This document shows, piece after piece, positions 1-14,138 of a stretch of DNA of 64,000 bases (positions are counted from its first letter, which is position 1; each line of letters begins with the position of its first letter). The translations under genes and the position numbers were made by a program. The stretch is from Bacteroidales bacterium (GTDB lineage Bacteria; Bacteroidota; Bacteroidia; Bacteroidales; Rikenellaceae), in assembly GCA_910574205.1 (NCBI GenBank), contig CAJSYJ010000003.1, positions 310,001-374,000 on the forward strand. Direction: 5' to 3'. Below the pieces are notes generated by a model. That model had not been told where the DNA came from. It saw only the letters and a list, made by a program, of their open reading frames with translations, and ran no database searches.

Positions 1-3336
<3,336 letters not shown>

Positions 3337-3380
3337 AATGTCTCTTCGTTTTTGAATCCAGATTATAACCTACATGACAA

Positions 3381-6300
3381 CTATTCGAGCTTGACCGACA
3401 GAGCCAGACCGCGCAACTCGTGCAGCAGCACGTTCATCGCCTCCGGAACACCCGGCTTGGGCAGGTTGTCGCCCTTGACGATAGCCTCGTATGCCTTGGC
3501 ACGGCCCACCACGTCGTCCGACTTTATGGTCAGAATCTCCTGCAAGATGTTGGCGGCGCCGAAGCCCTCCAATGCCCAAACCTCCATCTCACCGAAACGC
3601 TGACCGCCGAACTGCGCCTTACCGCCGAGCGGCTGCTGCGTGATGAGTGAGTAGGGGCCGATCGAACGGGCGTGCATCTTGTCGTCGATCATGTGACCCA
3701 GTTTCAACATATAGATGACACCGACGGTAGCCGGCTGGTCGAAACGCTCGCCCGTGCCGCCGTCGTAGAGGTATGTACGACCGCTGCGTGGTACGCCCGC
3801 CTTGGCCGTATACTCGTTGATCTGCTCCAACGACGCACCGTCGAAGATAGGCGTGGCGAACTTCAAGCCCAGCTCGCGGCCGGCCCAGCCCAGAACGGTC
3901 TCGTATATCTGACCGAGGTTCATTCGCGAAGGCACACCCAGCGGGTTAAGACAGATGTCGACGATCGTACCGTCTTCGAGGAACGGCATGTCCTCGTCAC
4001 GCACGATCTTGGCCACGATACCCTTGTTACCGTGACGGCCGGCCATCTTGTCGCCCACCTTCAACTTACGCTTCTTGGCGATGTAGACCTTGGCCATCTG
4101 GATGACGCCCGAAGTCGGGATCTCGTCGCCGTTGGTAAGGTTGTATTTCTCGCGGTTGACCGCAGCGGCGACCTTCTTGCACTCGATCGTGTAGTTGTTT
4201 ACCGTCTTGATAATCAACGAATCGATATGCTCGTCGCCCGTCCACTTGCACTGACCGAGGTTCATATAGCCGTTTGCCACGCCCGTCTTGCTGTCGAAGC
4301 TCGTCGAGGCGATATCCTCCAACATGCGGCGCGTGAACTTCGTGCCGGCGGCGTAGAGCTCGACATTGTAGTAGTCGTAAACGCCGGTGGTTACCTTGCC
4401 TTCGAGCAGCGTCCAGAGCTTGTCGACCAGTATCTTCGTCAGATCGGCGATCTTCTCGGCGTACTCGGCGTCGAACTTCTCCATCTGCAACTTCTCGGCA
4501 TTGCGGTTGCGCTTGCCCTCCTTCTGCGCGTGGCTGTACAGCTTCGTGTCGATCACAACGCCGTGCAGCGACGGCTGCGCCTTCAACGAAGCGTCCTTCA
4601 CGTCGCCGGCCTTGTCTCCGAAGATAGCGCGCAGCAGCTTCTCCTCCGGAGAGGGGTCGCTCTCGCCTTTCGGCGTGATCTTACCGATGAGGATGTCGCC
4701 CGGGTGGACGTTGGCGCCCACACGGATGATACCGTTGGCGTCGAGATCCTTGGTGGCCTCCTCGCTGACGTTGGGGATATCCGAAGTAAGCTCCTCGACA
4801 CCGCGCTTGGTGTCGCGCACCTCCATTATATATTCGTCGACATGCACCGACGTGAATATGTCCTCGCGCTGGATACGCTCCGAGATAACGATGGCATCCT
4901 CGAAGTTGTATCCCTTCCAGGGCATGAACGCCACTTTCAGGTTGCGTCCCAAAGCCAACTCGCCCTTTTCGGTCGAATAGCCCTCGGTAAGGATCTGCCC
5001 CTTGACCACATGGTCGCCCGTAAGTACGACGGGACGCAGCGTGACGGTCGTATTCTGGTTTGTACGACGGTAGCGCGGCAGCGTGTAGGTGGTTACCTCG
5101 GGCAGGAACGAGCTGATGACCTCGTCCTGCGAGCGCTCGTAACGCACGCGGATCTCGGTGGCATCGGCGAAGACGACCTCGCCGTCGCCCTCGGCGACGA
5201 TCTGTATGCGGCTGTCGGTAATCATGTCCTTCTCGATGCCGGTGCCGACGATCGGCGCCTCGCATCTTACCAGAGGCACGGCCTGACGCATCATGTTCGA
5301 ACCCATAAGCGCACGGTTGGCATCGTCGTGCTCCAAGAAGGGGATAAGGCTCGCGGCGATCGAGGCGATCTGGTTGGGAGCCACGTCCATCAACGACACC
5401 TCCTCGGCGCGGACGACGGGGAAGTCGGCACCCTGACGCGCCTTGATACGCTCGGGACGCATGAAGTGTCCCTCGTCGTCGATAGGCTCGTTGGACTGCG
5501 CGACGACCTGTCCCTCCTCCTCTTCGGCCGAGTAGTAGCGGATGTCGGCATTGTCAAGATCGACCTTGCCCTGCTCGACCTTGCGGTAGGGAGTCTCGAT
5601 GAATCCCATGTCCGAGATCTTGGCAAAGACGCAGAGCGACGATATAAGACCGATGTTCGGGCCCTCGGGCGACTCGATCGGGCAGAGGCGTCCATAGTGC
5701 GTATAGTGCACGTCTCGCACCTCGAAGCCTGCGCGGTCGCGCGACAGACCGCCGGGACCGAGTGCCGACAGACGACGCTTGTGCGTGATTTCGGCAAGCG
5801 GGTTGATCTGGTCCATGAACTGCGACAGCTGGCTGGTGCCGAAGAACGAATTTACGACGCTGGCCAGAGTCTTGGCATTGATAAGGTCCTCGGGTGTGAA
5901 GACCTCGTTGTCGCGGACGTTCATACGCTCGCGAATGGTACGTGCGATACGCACCAGACCCACCGAGAACTGGTTTGCCAGCTGCTCGCCGACCGTTCTT
6001 ACGCGGCGGTTCGACAAGTGGTCGATATCGTCTACGTCGGCCTTAGAGTTGATAAGCTGGATCAGGTATTTGATGATCTCGATTATGTCCTCGCGCGTGA
6101 GCGTACGTATTGCCGGATCGATATCCAGATCCAGCTTCTTGTTGATGCGGAAACGACCCACGTCGCCCAGATCGTAACGCTTGTCCGAGAAGAACAGCTT
6201 TTCGATCACGTCGCGAGCCGTAGCCTCATCGGGCGGCTCCGAGGCGCGCAACTGCCTGTAAATATATACCACGGCCTCCTTTTCGGAGTTGCACGGGTCT

Positions 6301-7241
6301 TTCTGCAACGTATTGTATATTATAGAGAAGTCGATGCCCGACGGATTCTCGTTATGCAGCAGAATCGTCTTGGCACCCGACTCGATTATCTGGTCGATAT
6401 GTTCCTCCGAAAGCTCGACTTCGCGGTCGACTATGACGTTGTTACGCTCGATCGAGACGACCTCGCCCGTATCCTCGTCGACGAAGTCCTCGACCCATGT
6501 CGACAGAACACGCGCAGCGAGCTTGCGGCCGACGGCCTTTTTAAGATTTGTTTTGGTGACCTTTACCTCGTCGGCCAGATCGAAGATCTCCAATATCTGT
6601 TGGTCGGTTTCGTAACCGATCGCTCTCAGCAGAGTCGTTACGGGCAGCTTCTTCTTACGGTCGATGTAGGCATACATGACGTTGTTGATGTCCGTTGCGA
6701 ACTCTATCCACGAACCTTTGAACGGGATGATACGCGCCGAATAGAGCTTCGTACCGTTGGTGTGCATGCTCTGGCCGAAGAATACGCCCGGCGAGCGGTG
6801 CAACTGCGATACCACGACTCGCTCCGCACCGTTGAAGATGAACGTACCGCGCTCGGTCATATACGGGATCAGACCGAAATATACGTCCTGAACGACCTCG
6901 TCGAAGTCCTCGTGCTCGGTGTCGGTGCAGTAGAGTTTAAGTTTTGCTTTGAGGGGAACGCTATATGTCAGACCTCTCTCCAAACACTCCTCGATCGTGT
7001 AACGAGGTTGGTCGATATAGTAGTCTATAAATTCCAGAACGAAGTTGTTTCTGGTATCCGTGATCGGGAAATTTTCGTTGAACACCCTGTAAAGGCCCTC
7101 GTTCTTGCGGTTCTCCGCCGTGGTGTCAAGCTGGAAAAAGTCTCGGAATGATTTAAGCTGTATCTCCAAAAGATCAGGATAGGGAACTCTGTTCTTTACG
7201 GTCGAAAAGCTTATGCGTTGTTGTTGTTGTGTCGTGGACAT
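3381..7241 (-). CDS. rpoB: RNA polymerase beta subunit
   Basis: Beta subunit of RNA polymerase, 1286 residues, close to the length usual for Bacteroidetes. The start is placed at the ATG at 7241 ([12 protein letters not shown]) rather than 19 codons upstream, because the homologous N-terminus begins here and the upstream extension looks like untranslated leader. Visible landmarks are the rifampicin-region [26 protein letters not shown] segment, the [22 protein letters not shown] block with the [16 protein letters not shown] motif, and the C-terminal [19 protein letters not shown]. The rifampicin pocket residues look wild type (D-N/Q, H, R, S positions conserved). It follows rplL after a 240-nt gap, which is the usual place for an internal regulatory region. 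Confidence 0.98.
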   Translation of the reverse strand: MSTTQQQQRISFSTVKNRVPYPDLLEIQLKSFRDFFQLDTTAENRKNEGLYRVFNENFPITDTRNNFVLEFIDYYIDQPRYTIEECLERGLTYSVPLKAKLKLYCTDTEHEDFDEVVQDVYFGLIPYMTERGTFIFNGAERVVVSQLHRSPGVFFGQSMHTNGTKLYSARIIPFKGSWIEFATDINNVMYAYIDRKKKLPVTTLLRAIGYETDQQILEIFDLADEVKVTKTNLKKAVGRKLAARVLSTWVEDFVDEDTGEVVSIERNNVIVDREVELSEEHIDQIIESGAKTILLHNENPSGIDFSIIYNTLQKDPCNSEKEAVVYIYRQLRASEPPDEATARDVIEKLFFSDKRYDLGDVGRFRINKKLDLDIDPAIRTLTREDIIEIIKYLIQLINSKADVDDIDHLSNRRVRTVGEQLANQFSVGLVRIARTIRERMNVRDNEVFTPEDLINAKTLASVVNSFFGTSQLSQFMDQINPLAEITHKRRLSALGPGGLSRDRAGFEVRDVHYTHYGRLCPIESPEGPNIGLISSLCVFAKISDMGFIETPYRKVEQGKVDLDNADIRYYSAEEEEGQVVAQSNEPIDDEGHFMRPERIKARQGADFPVVRAEEVSLMDVAPNQIASIAASLIPFLEHDDANRALMGSNMMRQAVPLVRCEAPIVGTGIEKDMITDSRIQIVAEGDGEVVFADATEIRVRYERSQDEVISSFLPEVTTYTLPRYRRTNQNTTVTLRPVVLTGDHVVKGQILTEGYSTEKGELALGRNLKVAFMPWKGYNFEDAIVISERIQREDIFTSVHVDEYIMEVRDTKRGVEELTSDIPNVSEEATKDLDANGIIRVGANVHPGDILIGKITPKGESDPSPEEKLLRAIFGDKAGDVKDASLKAQPSLHGVVIDTKLYSHAQKEGKRNRNAEKLQMEKFDAEYAEKIADLTKILVDKLWTLLEGKVTTGVYDYYNVELYAAGTKFTRRMLEDIASTSFDSKTGVANGYMNLGQCKWTGDEHIDSLIIKTVNNYTIECKKVAAAVNREKYNLTNGDEIPTSGVIQMAKVYIAKKRKLKVGDKMAGRHGNKGIVAKIVRDEDMPFLEDGTIVDICLNPLGVPSRMNLGQIYETVLGWAGRELGLKFATPIFDGASLEQINEYTAKAGVPRSGRTYLYDGGTGERFDQPATVGVIYMLKLGHMIDDKMHARSIGPYSLITQQPLGGKAQFGGQRFGEMEVWALEGFGAANILQEILTIKSDDVVGRAKAYEAIVKGDNLPKPGVPEAMNVLLHELRGLALSVKLE

Positions 7242-7425
7242 TCTTAATCCAAAATTTAGTTGAAGCAAAATACTCGCAAGACTCGAAGTCTTCTGCAACG
7301 GGTATTACTTTATCCCGCCAATGCCCTCGGTGTAAACGCATTACACTTGGAGAGCATCCTATATTCCAACATTCGGGCACAGCTCAACACGGCACTCCCG
7401 AATATTAGACCACAAAAGGCATAGA

Positions 7426-7443
7426 GCTTACTTATACGTAAGC
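7426..7443 (-). promoter_or_regulatory. Small hairpin in the rplL-rpoB gap
   Basis: A perfect 6-bp stem (GCTTAC/GTAAGC) with a 6-nt loop sits 40 nt downstream of the rplL stop in the 240-nt gap before rpoB. In many bacteria this gap holds an attenuator or RNase processing site that lowers rpoBC expression relative to the ribosomal proteins. That role here is inference; the hairpin is short and has no T-tract. Confidence 0.3.
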
Positions 7444-7481
7444 CCTACACCTGAGTTGTCCGGAACTTAACAGTCGCAGGA

Positions 7482-7859
7482 CTATTTAAGCTCAACTTCT
7501 GCACCAGCCTCTTCGAGTTGGCCCTTGATAGACTCGGCCTCCTCCTTAGAGATACCCTCCTTAACGGCCTTAGGTGCACCGTCGACCAATGCCTTGGCAT
7601 CGCCCAACGAAAGACCGGCAACCTCCTTAACGACCTTGATGACTTGGAGCTTAGCCTGACCGGCGCTCTTCAAGATCACATCGAAAGAGGTCTTCTCAGC
7701 AGCAGCAGCCTCGCCGGCGCCAGCTGCGGGAGCTGCAACTGCAACAGCTGCAGCAGCAGGCTCGATACCATACTCCTCTTTGAGGATAGTAGCCAATTCG
7801 TTAACTTCCTTAACAGTCAAATTTACCAATTCTTCTGCTAATTTCTTTACATCTGCCAT
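7482..7859 (-). CDS. rplL: 50S ribosomal protein L7/L12
   Basis: Stalk protein of the large ribosomal subunit that recruits and activates translational GTPases. At 125 residues it has the normal length. The N-terminal dimerisation helix (residues 1-30) is followed by an Ala/Gly-rich hinge ([15 protein letters not shown]) and the globular C-terminal domain with the conserved [12 protein letters not shown] and [12 protein letters not shown] segments. It lies 39 nt behind rplJ, whose product anchors it to the ribosome. Confidence 0.98.
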   Translation of the reverse strand: MADVKKLAEELVNLTVKEVNELATILKEEYGIEPAAAAVAVAAPAAGAGEAAAAEKTSFDVILKSAGQAKLQVIKVVKEVAGLSLGDAKALVDGAPKAVKEGISKEEAESIKGQLEEAGAEVELK

Positions 7860-7898
7860 AGTTGTGTAATTTTATTAAATTTTGTTTTTGTTTGCTTG

Positions 7899-8423
7899 TT
7901 AATTGTTTCTCTCTTCGAGACTCTTTACCAGTCCCGCAATCTTCTGACCTGCATTCGATTGCAGAGCAGATATGACATTCTTCGCAGGCGATTGCAGCAG
8001 AGCGACGATATCTCCGATGAGCTCCTCGCGGCTCTTGATGTTGCAAAGCGTGTCGAGTTGGTTGTCGCCAATGTAGAGGCAACCCTCGACAACGGCAGCT
8101 TTCAGAACGGGCTTGTCATTGCTCTTGCGGAACTCCTTGATGAGCTGCGCGGGAGCCTTGCCCGTCTCTGCGAACATTATCGATGTCGAGCCTTTGAGTA
8201 CGTGTACCAGTTCAGCATCAGCCTTATCCACATTTTCCAGAGCCTTGGTAAGCAGCGTGTTCTTCACTACCACCAGCTTGATGTTGCTCTCGAAACATTT
8301 GCGGCGCAACGCAGCGGTCTGCTCGGCGTTGAGCGCTTCGATATCGGCCAGATAGAAATGAGGGTATTGGTTGAGCTGTTCGGTAAGACCGTCGATAACG
8401 GCCGACTTTTCTTGCTTGGTCAT
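7899..8423 (-). CDS. rplJ: 50S ribosomal protein L10
   Basis: Anchor of the L12 stalk on the large subunit; 174 residues, normal length. The N-terminus (MTKQEKSAVIDGLTEQL) and the VVKNTLLTKAL segment that contacts 23S rRNA are typical of the family; the C-terminal helix that binds L12 dimers is present. It lies between rplA and rplL with short gaps and belongs to the L11-L1-L10-L12 operon. The family is commonly autoregulated at the mRNA level by the L10-L12 complex; no specific leader could be recognised here because only 13 nt separate it from rplA. Confidence 0.97.
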   Translation of the reverse strand: MTKQEKSAVIDGLTEQLNQYPHFYLADIEALNAEQTAALRRKCFESNIKLVVVKNTLLTKALENVDKADAELVHVLKGSTSIMFAETGKAPAQLIKEFRKSNDKPVLKAAVVEGCLYIGDNQLDTLCNIKSREELIGDIVALLQSPAKNVISALQSNAGQKIAGLVKSLEERNN

Positions 8424-8436
8424 TGTTTATCCTCCC

Positions 8437-9135
8437 TTATTTCGTTTCTACTGATTTCGGATCTATCTGTACACCGGGACTCATAGTCGTCGAGAGATAG
8501 ATACTCTTCACATACGCACCTTTGGCAGCCGACGGTTTGAGCTTGATAATCATGCCCAGAACCTCCTTGGCATTGTCTGCGATCTGCTCGGGCGAGAACG
8601 ATATCTTACCCACCGAAGTGTGGACGATACCGTACTTGTCGACCTTGAAGTCGATCTTACCCGCCTTGACGTCCTGAACGGCCTTGGCAACGTCCATCGT
8701 CACGGTACCCGTCTTGGGGTTAGGCATCAGGCCGCGAGGACCGAGAATACGGCCCAGGGCACCCACCTTGCCCATTACGTTGGGGGTAGTGATGATGACG
8801 TCGACATCCGTCCAACCGCCCTTGATCTTCTCGACATACTCGTCCAGACCTACGTAGTCGGCTCCTGCGGCCTTGGCCTCGGCCTCCTTCTCGGGAGTAC
8901 ACAAAACCAGAACGCGGACCGTCTTACCGGTACCGTGAGGAAGAGTAACTACGCCGCGGACCATCTGATTGGCCTTACGCGGGTCTACGCCCAGACGTAC
9001 GTCTATATCTACCGAGGCATCGAATTTCGTAAAGGTAATTTCCTTTAGAAGAGCTGCTGCCTCAGAAAGCTTGTAGACCTTGTCGGGCTCAACCTTCGAA
9101 TAGGCGACCTTTTGATTTTTTGTCAACTTACTCAT
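8437..9135 (-). CDS. rplA: 50S ribosomal protein L1
   Basis: L1-stalk protein involved in release of deacylated tRNA from the E site; 232 residues, normal length. The conserved [19 protein letters not shown] signature is present at roughly residues 128-146, and the two-domain arrangement (Rossmann-like insert between the split domain I) is consistent. It follows rplK by 14 nt, as in nearly all bacteria. Confidence 0.98.
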   Translation of the reverse strand: MSKLTKNQKVAYSKVEPDKVYKLSEAAALLKEITFTKFDASVDIDVRLGVDPRKANQMVRGVVTLPHGTGKTVRVLVLCTPEKEAEAKAAGADYVGLDEYVEKIKGGWTDVDVIITTPNVMGKVGALGRILGPRGLMPNPKTGTVTMDVAKAVQDVKAGKIDFKVDKYGIVHTSVGKISFSPEQIADNAKEVLGMIIKLKPSAAKGAYVKSIYLSTTMSPGVQIDPKSVETK

Positions 9136-9149
9136 TCTTGTAATTTTCG

Positions 9150-9590
9150 TTACATGTTAGGAAATTCACCAACTACGTTGATACCCATACTGCGAGCAGT
9201 ACCGGCGACCATACGCATAGCAGCTTCGACAGTGAAGCAGTTCATGTCGGGCATCTTGCCCTCTGCGATCTCCTTGATCTGATCCCATGTTACCGAGCCG
9301 ACCTTGTCACGGTTGGGCTGAGCCGAACCGCTCTTGATCTTGGCTGCTTCCTTGAGCTGTATGGCTACGGGCGGCTGTTTAACAATAAAGTCGAACGACT
9401 TATCGCTGTAAACAGTAATGATGACCGGAAGAACCTTTCCCGCCTTGTCCTGTGTACGGGCATTGAACTGCTTGCAGAAGTCCATTATGTTGACTCCCTT
9501 TGAACCCAATGCCGGACCTACCGGAGGTGAAGGATTGGCAGCACCACCTTTGATCTGCAATTTAATAAATGCAGCAACCTCTTTTGCCAT
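9150..9590 (-). CDS. rplK: 50S ribosomal protein L11
   Basis: L11 binds the GTPase-associated centre of 23S rRNA. It has 146 residues. The N-terminal domain carries the proline-rich [22 protein letters not shown] motif characteristic of the family and the C-terminal RNA-binding domain ends with the usual RSMGINVVG. It starts 16 nt downstream of nusG and opens the four-gene ribosomal protein cluster. Confidence 0.98.
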   Translation of the reverse strand: MAKEVAAFIKLQIKGGAANPSPPVGPALGSKGVNIMDFCKQFNARTQDKAGKVLPVIITVYSDKSFDFIVKQPPVAIQLKEAAKIKSGSAQPNRDKVGSVTWDQIKEIAEGKMPDMNCFTVEAAMRMVAGTARSMGINVVGEFPNM

Positions 9591-9606
9591 AATTTTCCTT
9601 GGTTAA

Positions 9607-10167
9607 TTATTCTTTTTCAACTTGTGTAAAGCTCAACTCCATAGGAGTCTTGCGGCCGAATATCTTCACAGATACAGTGAGCTTACGATGCTCGTTGTCG
9701 ACACTCTCAATGGTACCTTGGAAGCTTGAGAACGGACCGTCCGTAACTTTGACGGTCTCGCCGACGAAGAACGGAACCTCGTTCTCCTCGTCCATTTGGC
9801 TCAACTCGTCGACACGCCCCAGAATACGGCTTACCTCCTGTGGACGAAGAGGCGTCGGATTCATCTTGCGGCTGTCCTCCTTGGTATCGCCAAGAAAGCC
9901 GAGCACATTAGGAATATTGCGAATGATAATCGGTATCTGACCTACGAATGCGGCTTCGATCAGGACGTAGCCCGGATACGAAACCTTCTCCTTAGATACT
10001 TTCTTTCCGTTACGGATCGTGTAGACCTTTTCGGTCGGAATAAGTACTTGCGAGATATAATCCTCCAAATGGCTATGACGGATTTCGGTCTCTATATACT
10101 CCTTGACCTTCTTCTCTTTACCACCGATAGCCCGAACGACATACCATTGTTTGTTAATCTCACTCAT
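9607..10167 (-). CDS. nusG: Transcription termination/antitermination factor NusG
   Basis: NusG travels with RNA polymerase and couples it to Rho or the ribosome. The 186-residue protein has an N-terminal NGN domain beginning KQWYVVRAIGGKEKKVKEYIE and a C-terminal KOW domain (FFVGETVKVTDGPFSSFQGTIE). The ATG at 10167 is chosen; a GTG lies directly before it and could add one residue. It sits between secE and rplK, the usual order. Confidence 0.97.
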   Translation of the reverse strand: MSEINKQWYVVRAIGGKEKKVKEYIETEIRHSHLEDYISQVLIPTEKVYTIRNGKKVSKEKVSYPGYVLIEAAFVGQIPIIIRNIPNVLGFLGDTKEDSRKMNPTPLRPQEVSRILGRVDELSQMDEENEVPFFVGETVKVTDGPFSSFQGTIESVDNEHRKLTVSVKIFGRKTPMELSFTQVEKE

Positions 10168-10183
10168 CACTCAAACGTTTCAA

Positions 10184-10369
10184 CTAACCCAACAGATTAT
10201 AGATGGCGTTCATAACACTCTCGAAAGTGATATCCATCGCCAACACAATCAAGGCGAAGATCACCGAGGCTACCATGACGACGATCGTCGAGTTCTGCAA
10301 CTGCGAGAACGTCGGCCAAGTTACCTTGTTGACCAGCTCGTTGTATGAATTTTTTACGTACTTAAACAT
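10184..10369 (-). CDS. secE: Preprotein translocase subunit SecE
   Basis: Small essential subunit of the SecYEG channel. The 61-residue form has one C-terminal membrane helix (around residues 29-52) preceded by the conserved amphipathic segment YNELVNKVTWPTFSQLQNST, in which the V(T)WPT motif is diagnostic. Gene order tRNA-Trp, secE, nusG supports the call. Confidence 0.97.
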   Translation of the reverse strand: MFKYVKNSYNELVNKVTWPTFSQLQNSTIVVMVASVIFALIVLAMDITFESVMNAIYNLLG

Positions 10370-10386
10370 AATCCTCTCTTCTGAAT

Positions 10387-10460
10387 TGGCAGGAGCAGAG
10401 AGATTCGAACTCCCATCAACGGTTTTGGAGACCGCTATTCTACCCTTGAACTATGCTCCT
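10387..10460 (-). tRNA. tRNA-Trp (anticodon CCA)
   Basis: Read on the minus strand the molecule folds into a full cloverleaf: acceptor AGGAGCA/TGCTCCT, anticodon loop CTCCAAA with anticodon CCA, and T-loop TTCGAAT. The 3' CCA is encoded (complement of 10387-10389). It lies between tuf and secE, a widely conserved location. Confidence 0.97.
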
Positions 10461-10501
10461 ATAAAAGGGACGGACGCATCCGTCCCTGCGATTATCGAAA
10501 A

Positions 10502-11686
<1,185 letters not shown>

Positions 11687-11804
11687 AGCTATAATAAGTA
11701 TTAAGTTCTATAAAGTTACTTAAAAAACGCTTTACAGATAAAAGTACAACACTGCCGGCGACCGTTTCGGCGGTCTGTGGCGTGCCGTACAGATATCTTT
11801 CGTG

Positions 11805-11877
11805 AGCGGAAGACGAGGCTCAAACTCGCGACCCTTAGCTTGGAAGGCTAATGCTCTATCAACTGAGCTACTTCCGC
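11805..11877 (-). tRNA. tRNA-Gly (anticodon TCC)
   Basis: Minus-strand cloverleaf with acceptor GCGGAAG/CTTCCGC, anticodon loop CTTCCAA (anticodon TCC) and T-loop TTTGAGC. No CCA is encoded, so the end must be added after transcription. Confidence 0.95.
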
Positions 11878-11952
11878 AAAAATACACCGTATCAGAGTAC
11901 TCCGATCGATCTCTCGATCGTCTCCCGCTACCCCGACCGGCGCCAATTCTTG

Positions 11953-12035
11953 TGGGAAGAGATGGATTCGAACCACCGAAGGTATAAACCAGCAGATTTA
12001 CAGTCTGCCCCATTTGGCCACTCTGGTATCTTCCC
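11953..12035 (-). tRNA. tRNA-Tyr (anticodon GTA)
   Basis: Class II tRNA of 83 nt with a long variable arm. Acceptor GGGAAGA/TCTTCCC, anticodon loop CTGTAAA (anticodon GTA), T-loop TTCGAAT. CCA is not fully encoded. It is the middle gene of the Thr-Tyr-Gly trio ahead of tuf. Confidence 0.96.
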
Positions 12036-12134
12036 TTATGCCGCGTCTTCCGAAGAAGACCTATACGTCGTCTTGCCGTGTGGGCCGCCCGCAAGCGGCA
12101 ACCCTCTCTGACCGGAGCCGTCCGCTCCTCGGCT

Positions 12135-12211
12135 TGGAGCCGATGGAGGGATTCGAACCCCCGACCAGCTGATTACAAATCAGCTGCTCTGGCCAACTGA
12201 GCTACATCGGC
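12135..12211 (-). tRNA. tRNA-Thr (anticodon TGT)
   Basis: First gene of the tRNA-tuf transcript. Minus-strand cloverleaf with acceptor GCCGATG/CATCGGC, anticodon loop TTTGTAA (anticodon TGT), T-loop TTCGAAT, and an encoded 3' CCA (complement of 12135-12137). Confidence 0.97.
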
Positions 12212-12229
12212 ATTGACCGTATCGGATTG

Positions 12230-12260
12230 CAAAGGTACGAATAATTTTTAATTATCCAAA
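12230..12260 (-). promoter_or_regulatory. Promoter of the tRNA-tuf-secE-nusG-rpl-rpo block
   Basis: On the minus strand a TTTG (complement of 12257-12260) and a TACCTTTG (complement of 12230-12237) are separated by 19 bp, matching the Bacteroidetes housekeeping promoter (TTTG, N19, TAnnTTTG) exactly. The start of transcription would fall a few bases upstream of tRNA-Thr. Confidence 0.8.
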
Positions 12261-12679
12261 TTTTCAAGCACGAAATTTGCAAAAAATTATTCGCATTACT
12301 CTGTATCAAAGAACCGCGATTCGCCGCTTTGATATTGACGGAAAATCGAGTGCAAATATATAACTCTTTTGCGAAATAAAAAACTATGCGACTCTTTTTT
12401 TTGCATTGTGCGGATTTTTTTGGCATACCTGCATATCAGTCACGAAAAACTACGCCGCACGACCGGCCGCAACACCCTATCAAACGAATTATTATATATT
12501 AGGTATCTACATCTCTGCGACTACACCTGTCATTTCAGGCTCTGCTATCCAACAAAAAAAGTATGGCGATAAAAAAATCTCCATACTTTATTAACAAAGT
12601 TCGCTTCAATGCCGGTCATCACACATTACATACAACCAGCATCCATACGGTCCATACACTCAACGTACGCATGCCCGGC
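12261..12679. other. AT-rich intergenic region without a gene
   Basis: Apart from the tRNA promoter at its left end and a minus-strand terminator near 12551-12589, this AT-rich stretch holds no reading frame with coding character. Short frames here lack homology-like sequence and any plausible start context. Confidence 0.6.
12553..12589 (-). terminator. Rho-independent terminator of the small-exported-protein operon
   Basis: Read on the minus strand, AAAGTATGG (complement of 12581-12589) pairs with CCATACTTT across a 14-nt loop and is followed by a run of seven T (complement of 12554-12560). It lies about 90 nt downstream of the 110-residue exported protein gene. Confidence 0.75.
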
Positions 12680-13012
12680 TTACTTCAACTCCGCACTTAC
12701 GATCGACACCTTGTAACTCTTGCCGTTGCCGATCATAGCCTCCTCTGCAATTGAGTATTTGCGTATTACCAGACGTGTGGTATCCACAATGGTCTCCTCC
12801 CAGCCGTTTATCTCGTAAACGGCAACATCGACTACTATATCATGATTTAACTCTTTGTGACCGGCTCTGACACACACCTTTTCGCGACCAGAAACCGACT
12901 CTTTGTCGATTGTCACATAGTTGTTGACGGATTGTGAAACCCTCACGTGTTTCTCGGCATAACTCGTCACGCAAACAAACATTACCGATAATATAAGCAA
13001 TAGCTTCTTCAT
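12680..13012 (-). CDS. Small exported protein of unknown function (110 aa)
   Basis: Not recognised. The protein starts with a typical Sec signal peptide (MKKLLLILSVMFVCVTSYAEK, cleavage likely after Ala 19), leaving a mature part of about 90 residues rich in Val, Ser and charged residues with alternating hydrophobic pattern (VVDVAVYEINGWEETIVDTTRLVIRKYSI), which suggests a small beta-sheet domain. It is the last gene of a four-gene minus-strand cluster (gap of 16 nt to the preceding gene) and is followed by a terminator. Base composition is more AT-rich than the flanking housekeeping genes. Confidence 0.75.
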   Translation of the reverse strand: MKKLLLILSVMFVCVTSYAEKHVRVSQSVNNYVTIDKESVSGREKVCVRAGHKELNHDIVVDVAVYEINGWEETIVDTTRLVIRKYSIAEEAMIGNGKSYKVSIVSAELK

Positions 13013-13028
13013 TTGTCAATAATTAGAA

Positions 13029-13514
13029 TTATTTTAGCGGTTTGCATTGGCAGCCATCGAGTTCTATTCCCCATGACAGTCCCGTTTTCTTCCAGAGTTT
13101 GGAGAACCATCCGCCGAAATCGGAATACGCCAATGCATCTATCAAATCATGGTCCGTAACAAACGGGCGATTCAGGGCACCGTGCGGGACAACTTTGGTC
13201 AACATGAACCACGGAGAGTACTTCGAACCGAGCTTGTTCTTGCGCGATATGACATATGTTCTGGCAATACGGAATATGACTTGAAACACCATATCCTTAC
13301 CTGTCCTATTGGTAACATAGATATTGTCGCGCTATTTGTGCCAGCCCTGTCTATCGATAGAGACCACCGATATTTCCAAGTCTCCGCCGCCGGATCTATT
13401 CGATCCGGTGTACTCGGTCGGGACTTGACTGCCCACCCATCTGTCGAGATCCTGCGCAGCAATATAGCTGCCCGTCAGCAAGAACAGTACGATGGACATT
13501 AGAATCGTCTTCAT
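13029..13514 (-). pseudogene. Exported protein gene interrupted by an in-frame amber codon
   Basis: One continuous frame of 160 sense codons with a single TAG at 13332-13334. The N-terminal part has a signal peptide (MKTILMSIVLFLLTGSYIAAQ) and reads through SIDRQGWHK to the stop; the same frame then continues for 100 codons (RDNIYVTNRTGKDMVFQVIFRI...) to its own stop at 13029. The frame does not shift, no start with signal sequence precedes the second part, and the join reads smoothly, so the simplest view is a nonsense mutation in a formerly 161-codon gene. Function unknown; the mature part holds several aromatic residues and ends with a CQC motif. Sequencing error or programmed readthrough are the alternatives. 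Spacing to neighbours (16 and 9 nt) puts it in the same operon. Confidence 0.7.
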
Positions 13515-13523
13515 AATTGGAGA

Positions 13524-13661
13524 CTAATATCTGAGATGTTCGGGAGCAGTCATATTCCAGCCCTCTCTGAAACCTTCGTAAAATTCATCGCTGCACGACG
13601 TAGCAAACATAGCCACAACTGCCGCAGCCACCACAATCATAAATAACTTTCTCTTATTCAT
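13524..13661 (-). CDS. Tiny lipoprotein (45 aa)
   Basis: The frame begins MNKRKLFMIVVAAAVVAMFATSCSDEF: a charged N-terminus, a hydrophobic stretch and a lipobox-like ATSC with Cys at residue 23, followed by only about 22 residues (DEFYEGFREGWNMTAPEHLRY). The acidic residues after the Cys are compatible with Bacteroidetes surface export. The longer upstream frame is ignored because it has no exported character. It sits 16 nt after the 122-residue gene and 9 nt before the broken gene. No function can be assigned. Confidence 0.65.
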   Translation of the reverse strand: MNKRKLFMIVVAAAVVAMFATSCSDEFYEGFREGWNMTAPEHLRY

Positions 13662-13677
13662 AATTTCCAGATTATAA

Positions 13678-14046
13678 CTATTTAACAACTGTCCAATTAC
13701 TCTTTTCAGATGTATCGCATTCATAGCCTTTTGTAGTCTCGCTTCTGACATTCCGTTCCTCCGAGACACTTCCTTTCTGGTAACCGCCTTGTGCCGACAG
13801 ACTGCCGGACAACGTCCTGACAGGCGTACTCGCCTCGCCCTTGGCACCTCCGCCTACATTCCATGAGCTGTTGCTGCCCGATTTCGTATCATTGTCATTC
13901 GAATAAGTCTTCTCGACCACTCTTCCGTATTGGCCGTTCTTCTCGCAGCGGTCGCCGAGTCTGACGGGCGGTTCACCAACTGTATGCGCACCGACATTAT
14001 ATGCCGACAATGAAATTACACCTATGCAAATCAAAAGTTTCTTCAT
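13678..14046 (-). CDS. Exported protein of unknown function (122 aa)
   Basis: Start chosen at the ATG at 14046 because it opens a clear signal peptide (MKKLLICIGVISLSAYNVGAH). The mature part is hydrophilic and rich in Gly, Ser, Thr and Asn (SNDNDTKSGSNSSWNVGGGAKGE), with little predicted core, and contains two Cys (CEK, CDTSEK) that might form a disulfide. It is the first gene of the small-protein cluster and is preceded by a long structured leader. I do not recognise a family. Confidence 0.7.
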   Translation of the reverse strand: MKKLLICIGVISLSAYNVGAHTVGEPPVRLGDRCEKNGQYGRVVEKTYSNDNDTKSGSNSSWNVGGGAKGEASTPVRTLSGSLSAQGGYQKGSVSEERNVRSETTKGYECDTSEKSNWTVVK

Positions 14047-14138
14047 AATCACAGATTTAACTGAAACACATAATTTATCACATTGTCCGAAAGAATTGAT
14101 ATACATACAAAAAAATAGCGCGGACAAAACTCCTAAAT

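Noticed and set aside
3672..7151. Plus-strand frame of 1159 codons opposite rpoB
   Set aside because: Antisense shadow of rpoB for the same reason. Similar shadows lie opposite the BamA-like gene (31795-34347), pnp (48378-50624), cmk/ispH (19558-21132) and the LicD fusion (26988-28667).
11732..12094. Frames overlapping the tRNA-Gly/Tyr genes
   Set aside because: They run through tRNA genes and cannot be coding.
13199..13462. Overlapping minus-strand frame inside the broken exported-protein gene
   Set aside because: The alternative frame has no signal peptide and unusual composition; the interrupted frame has the signal and continuous protein-like sequence.
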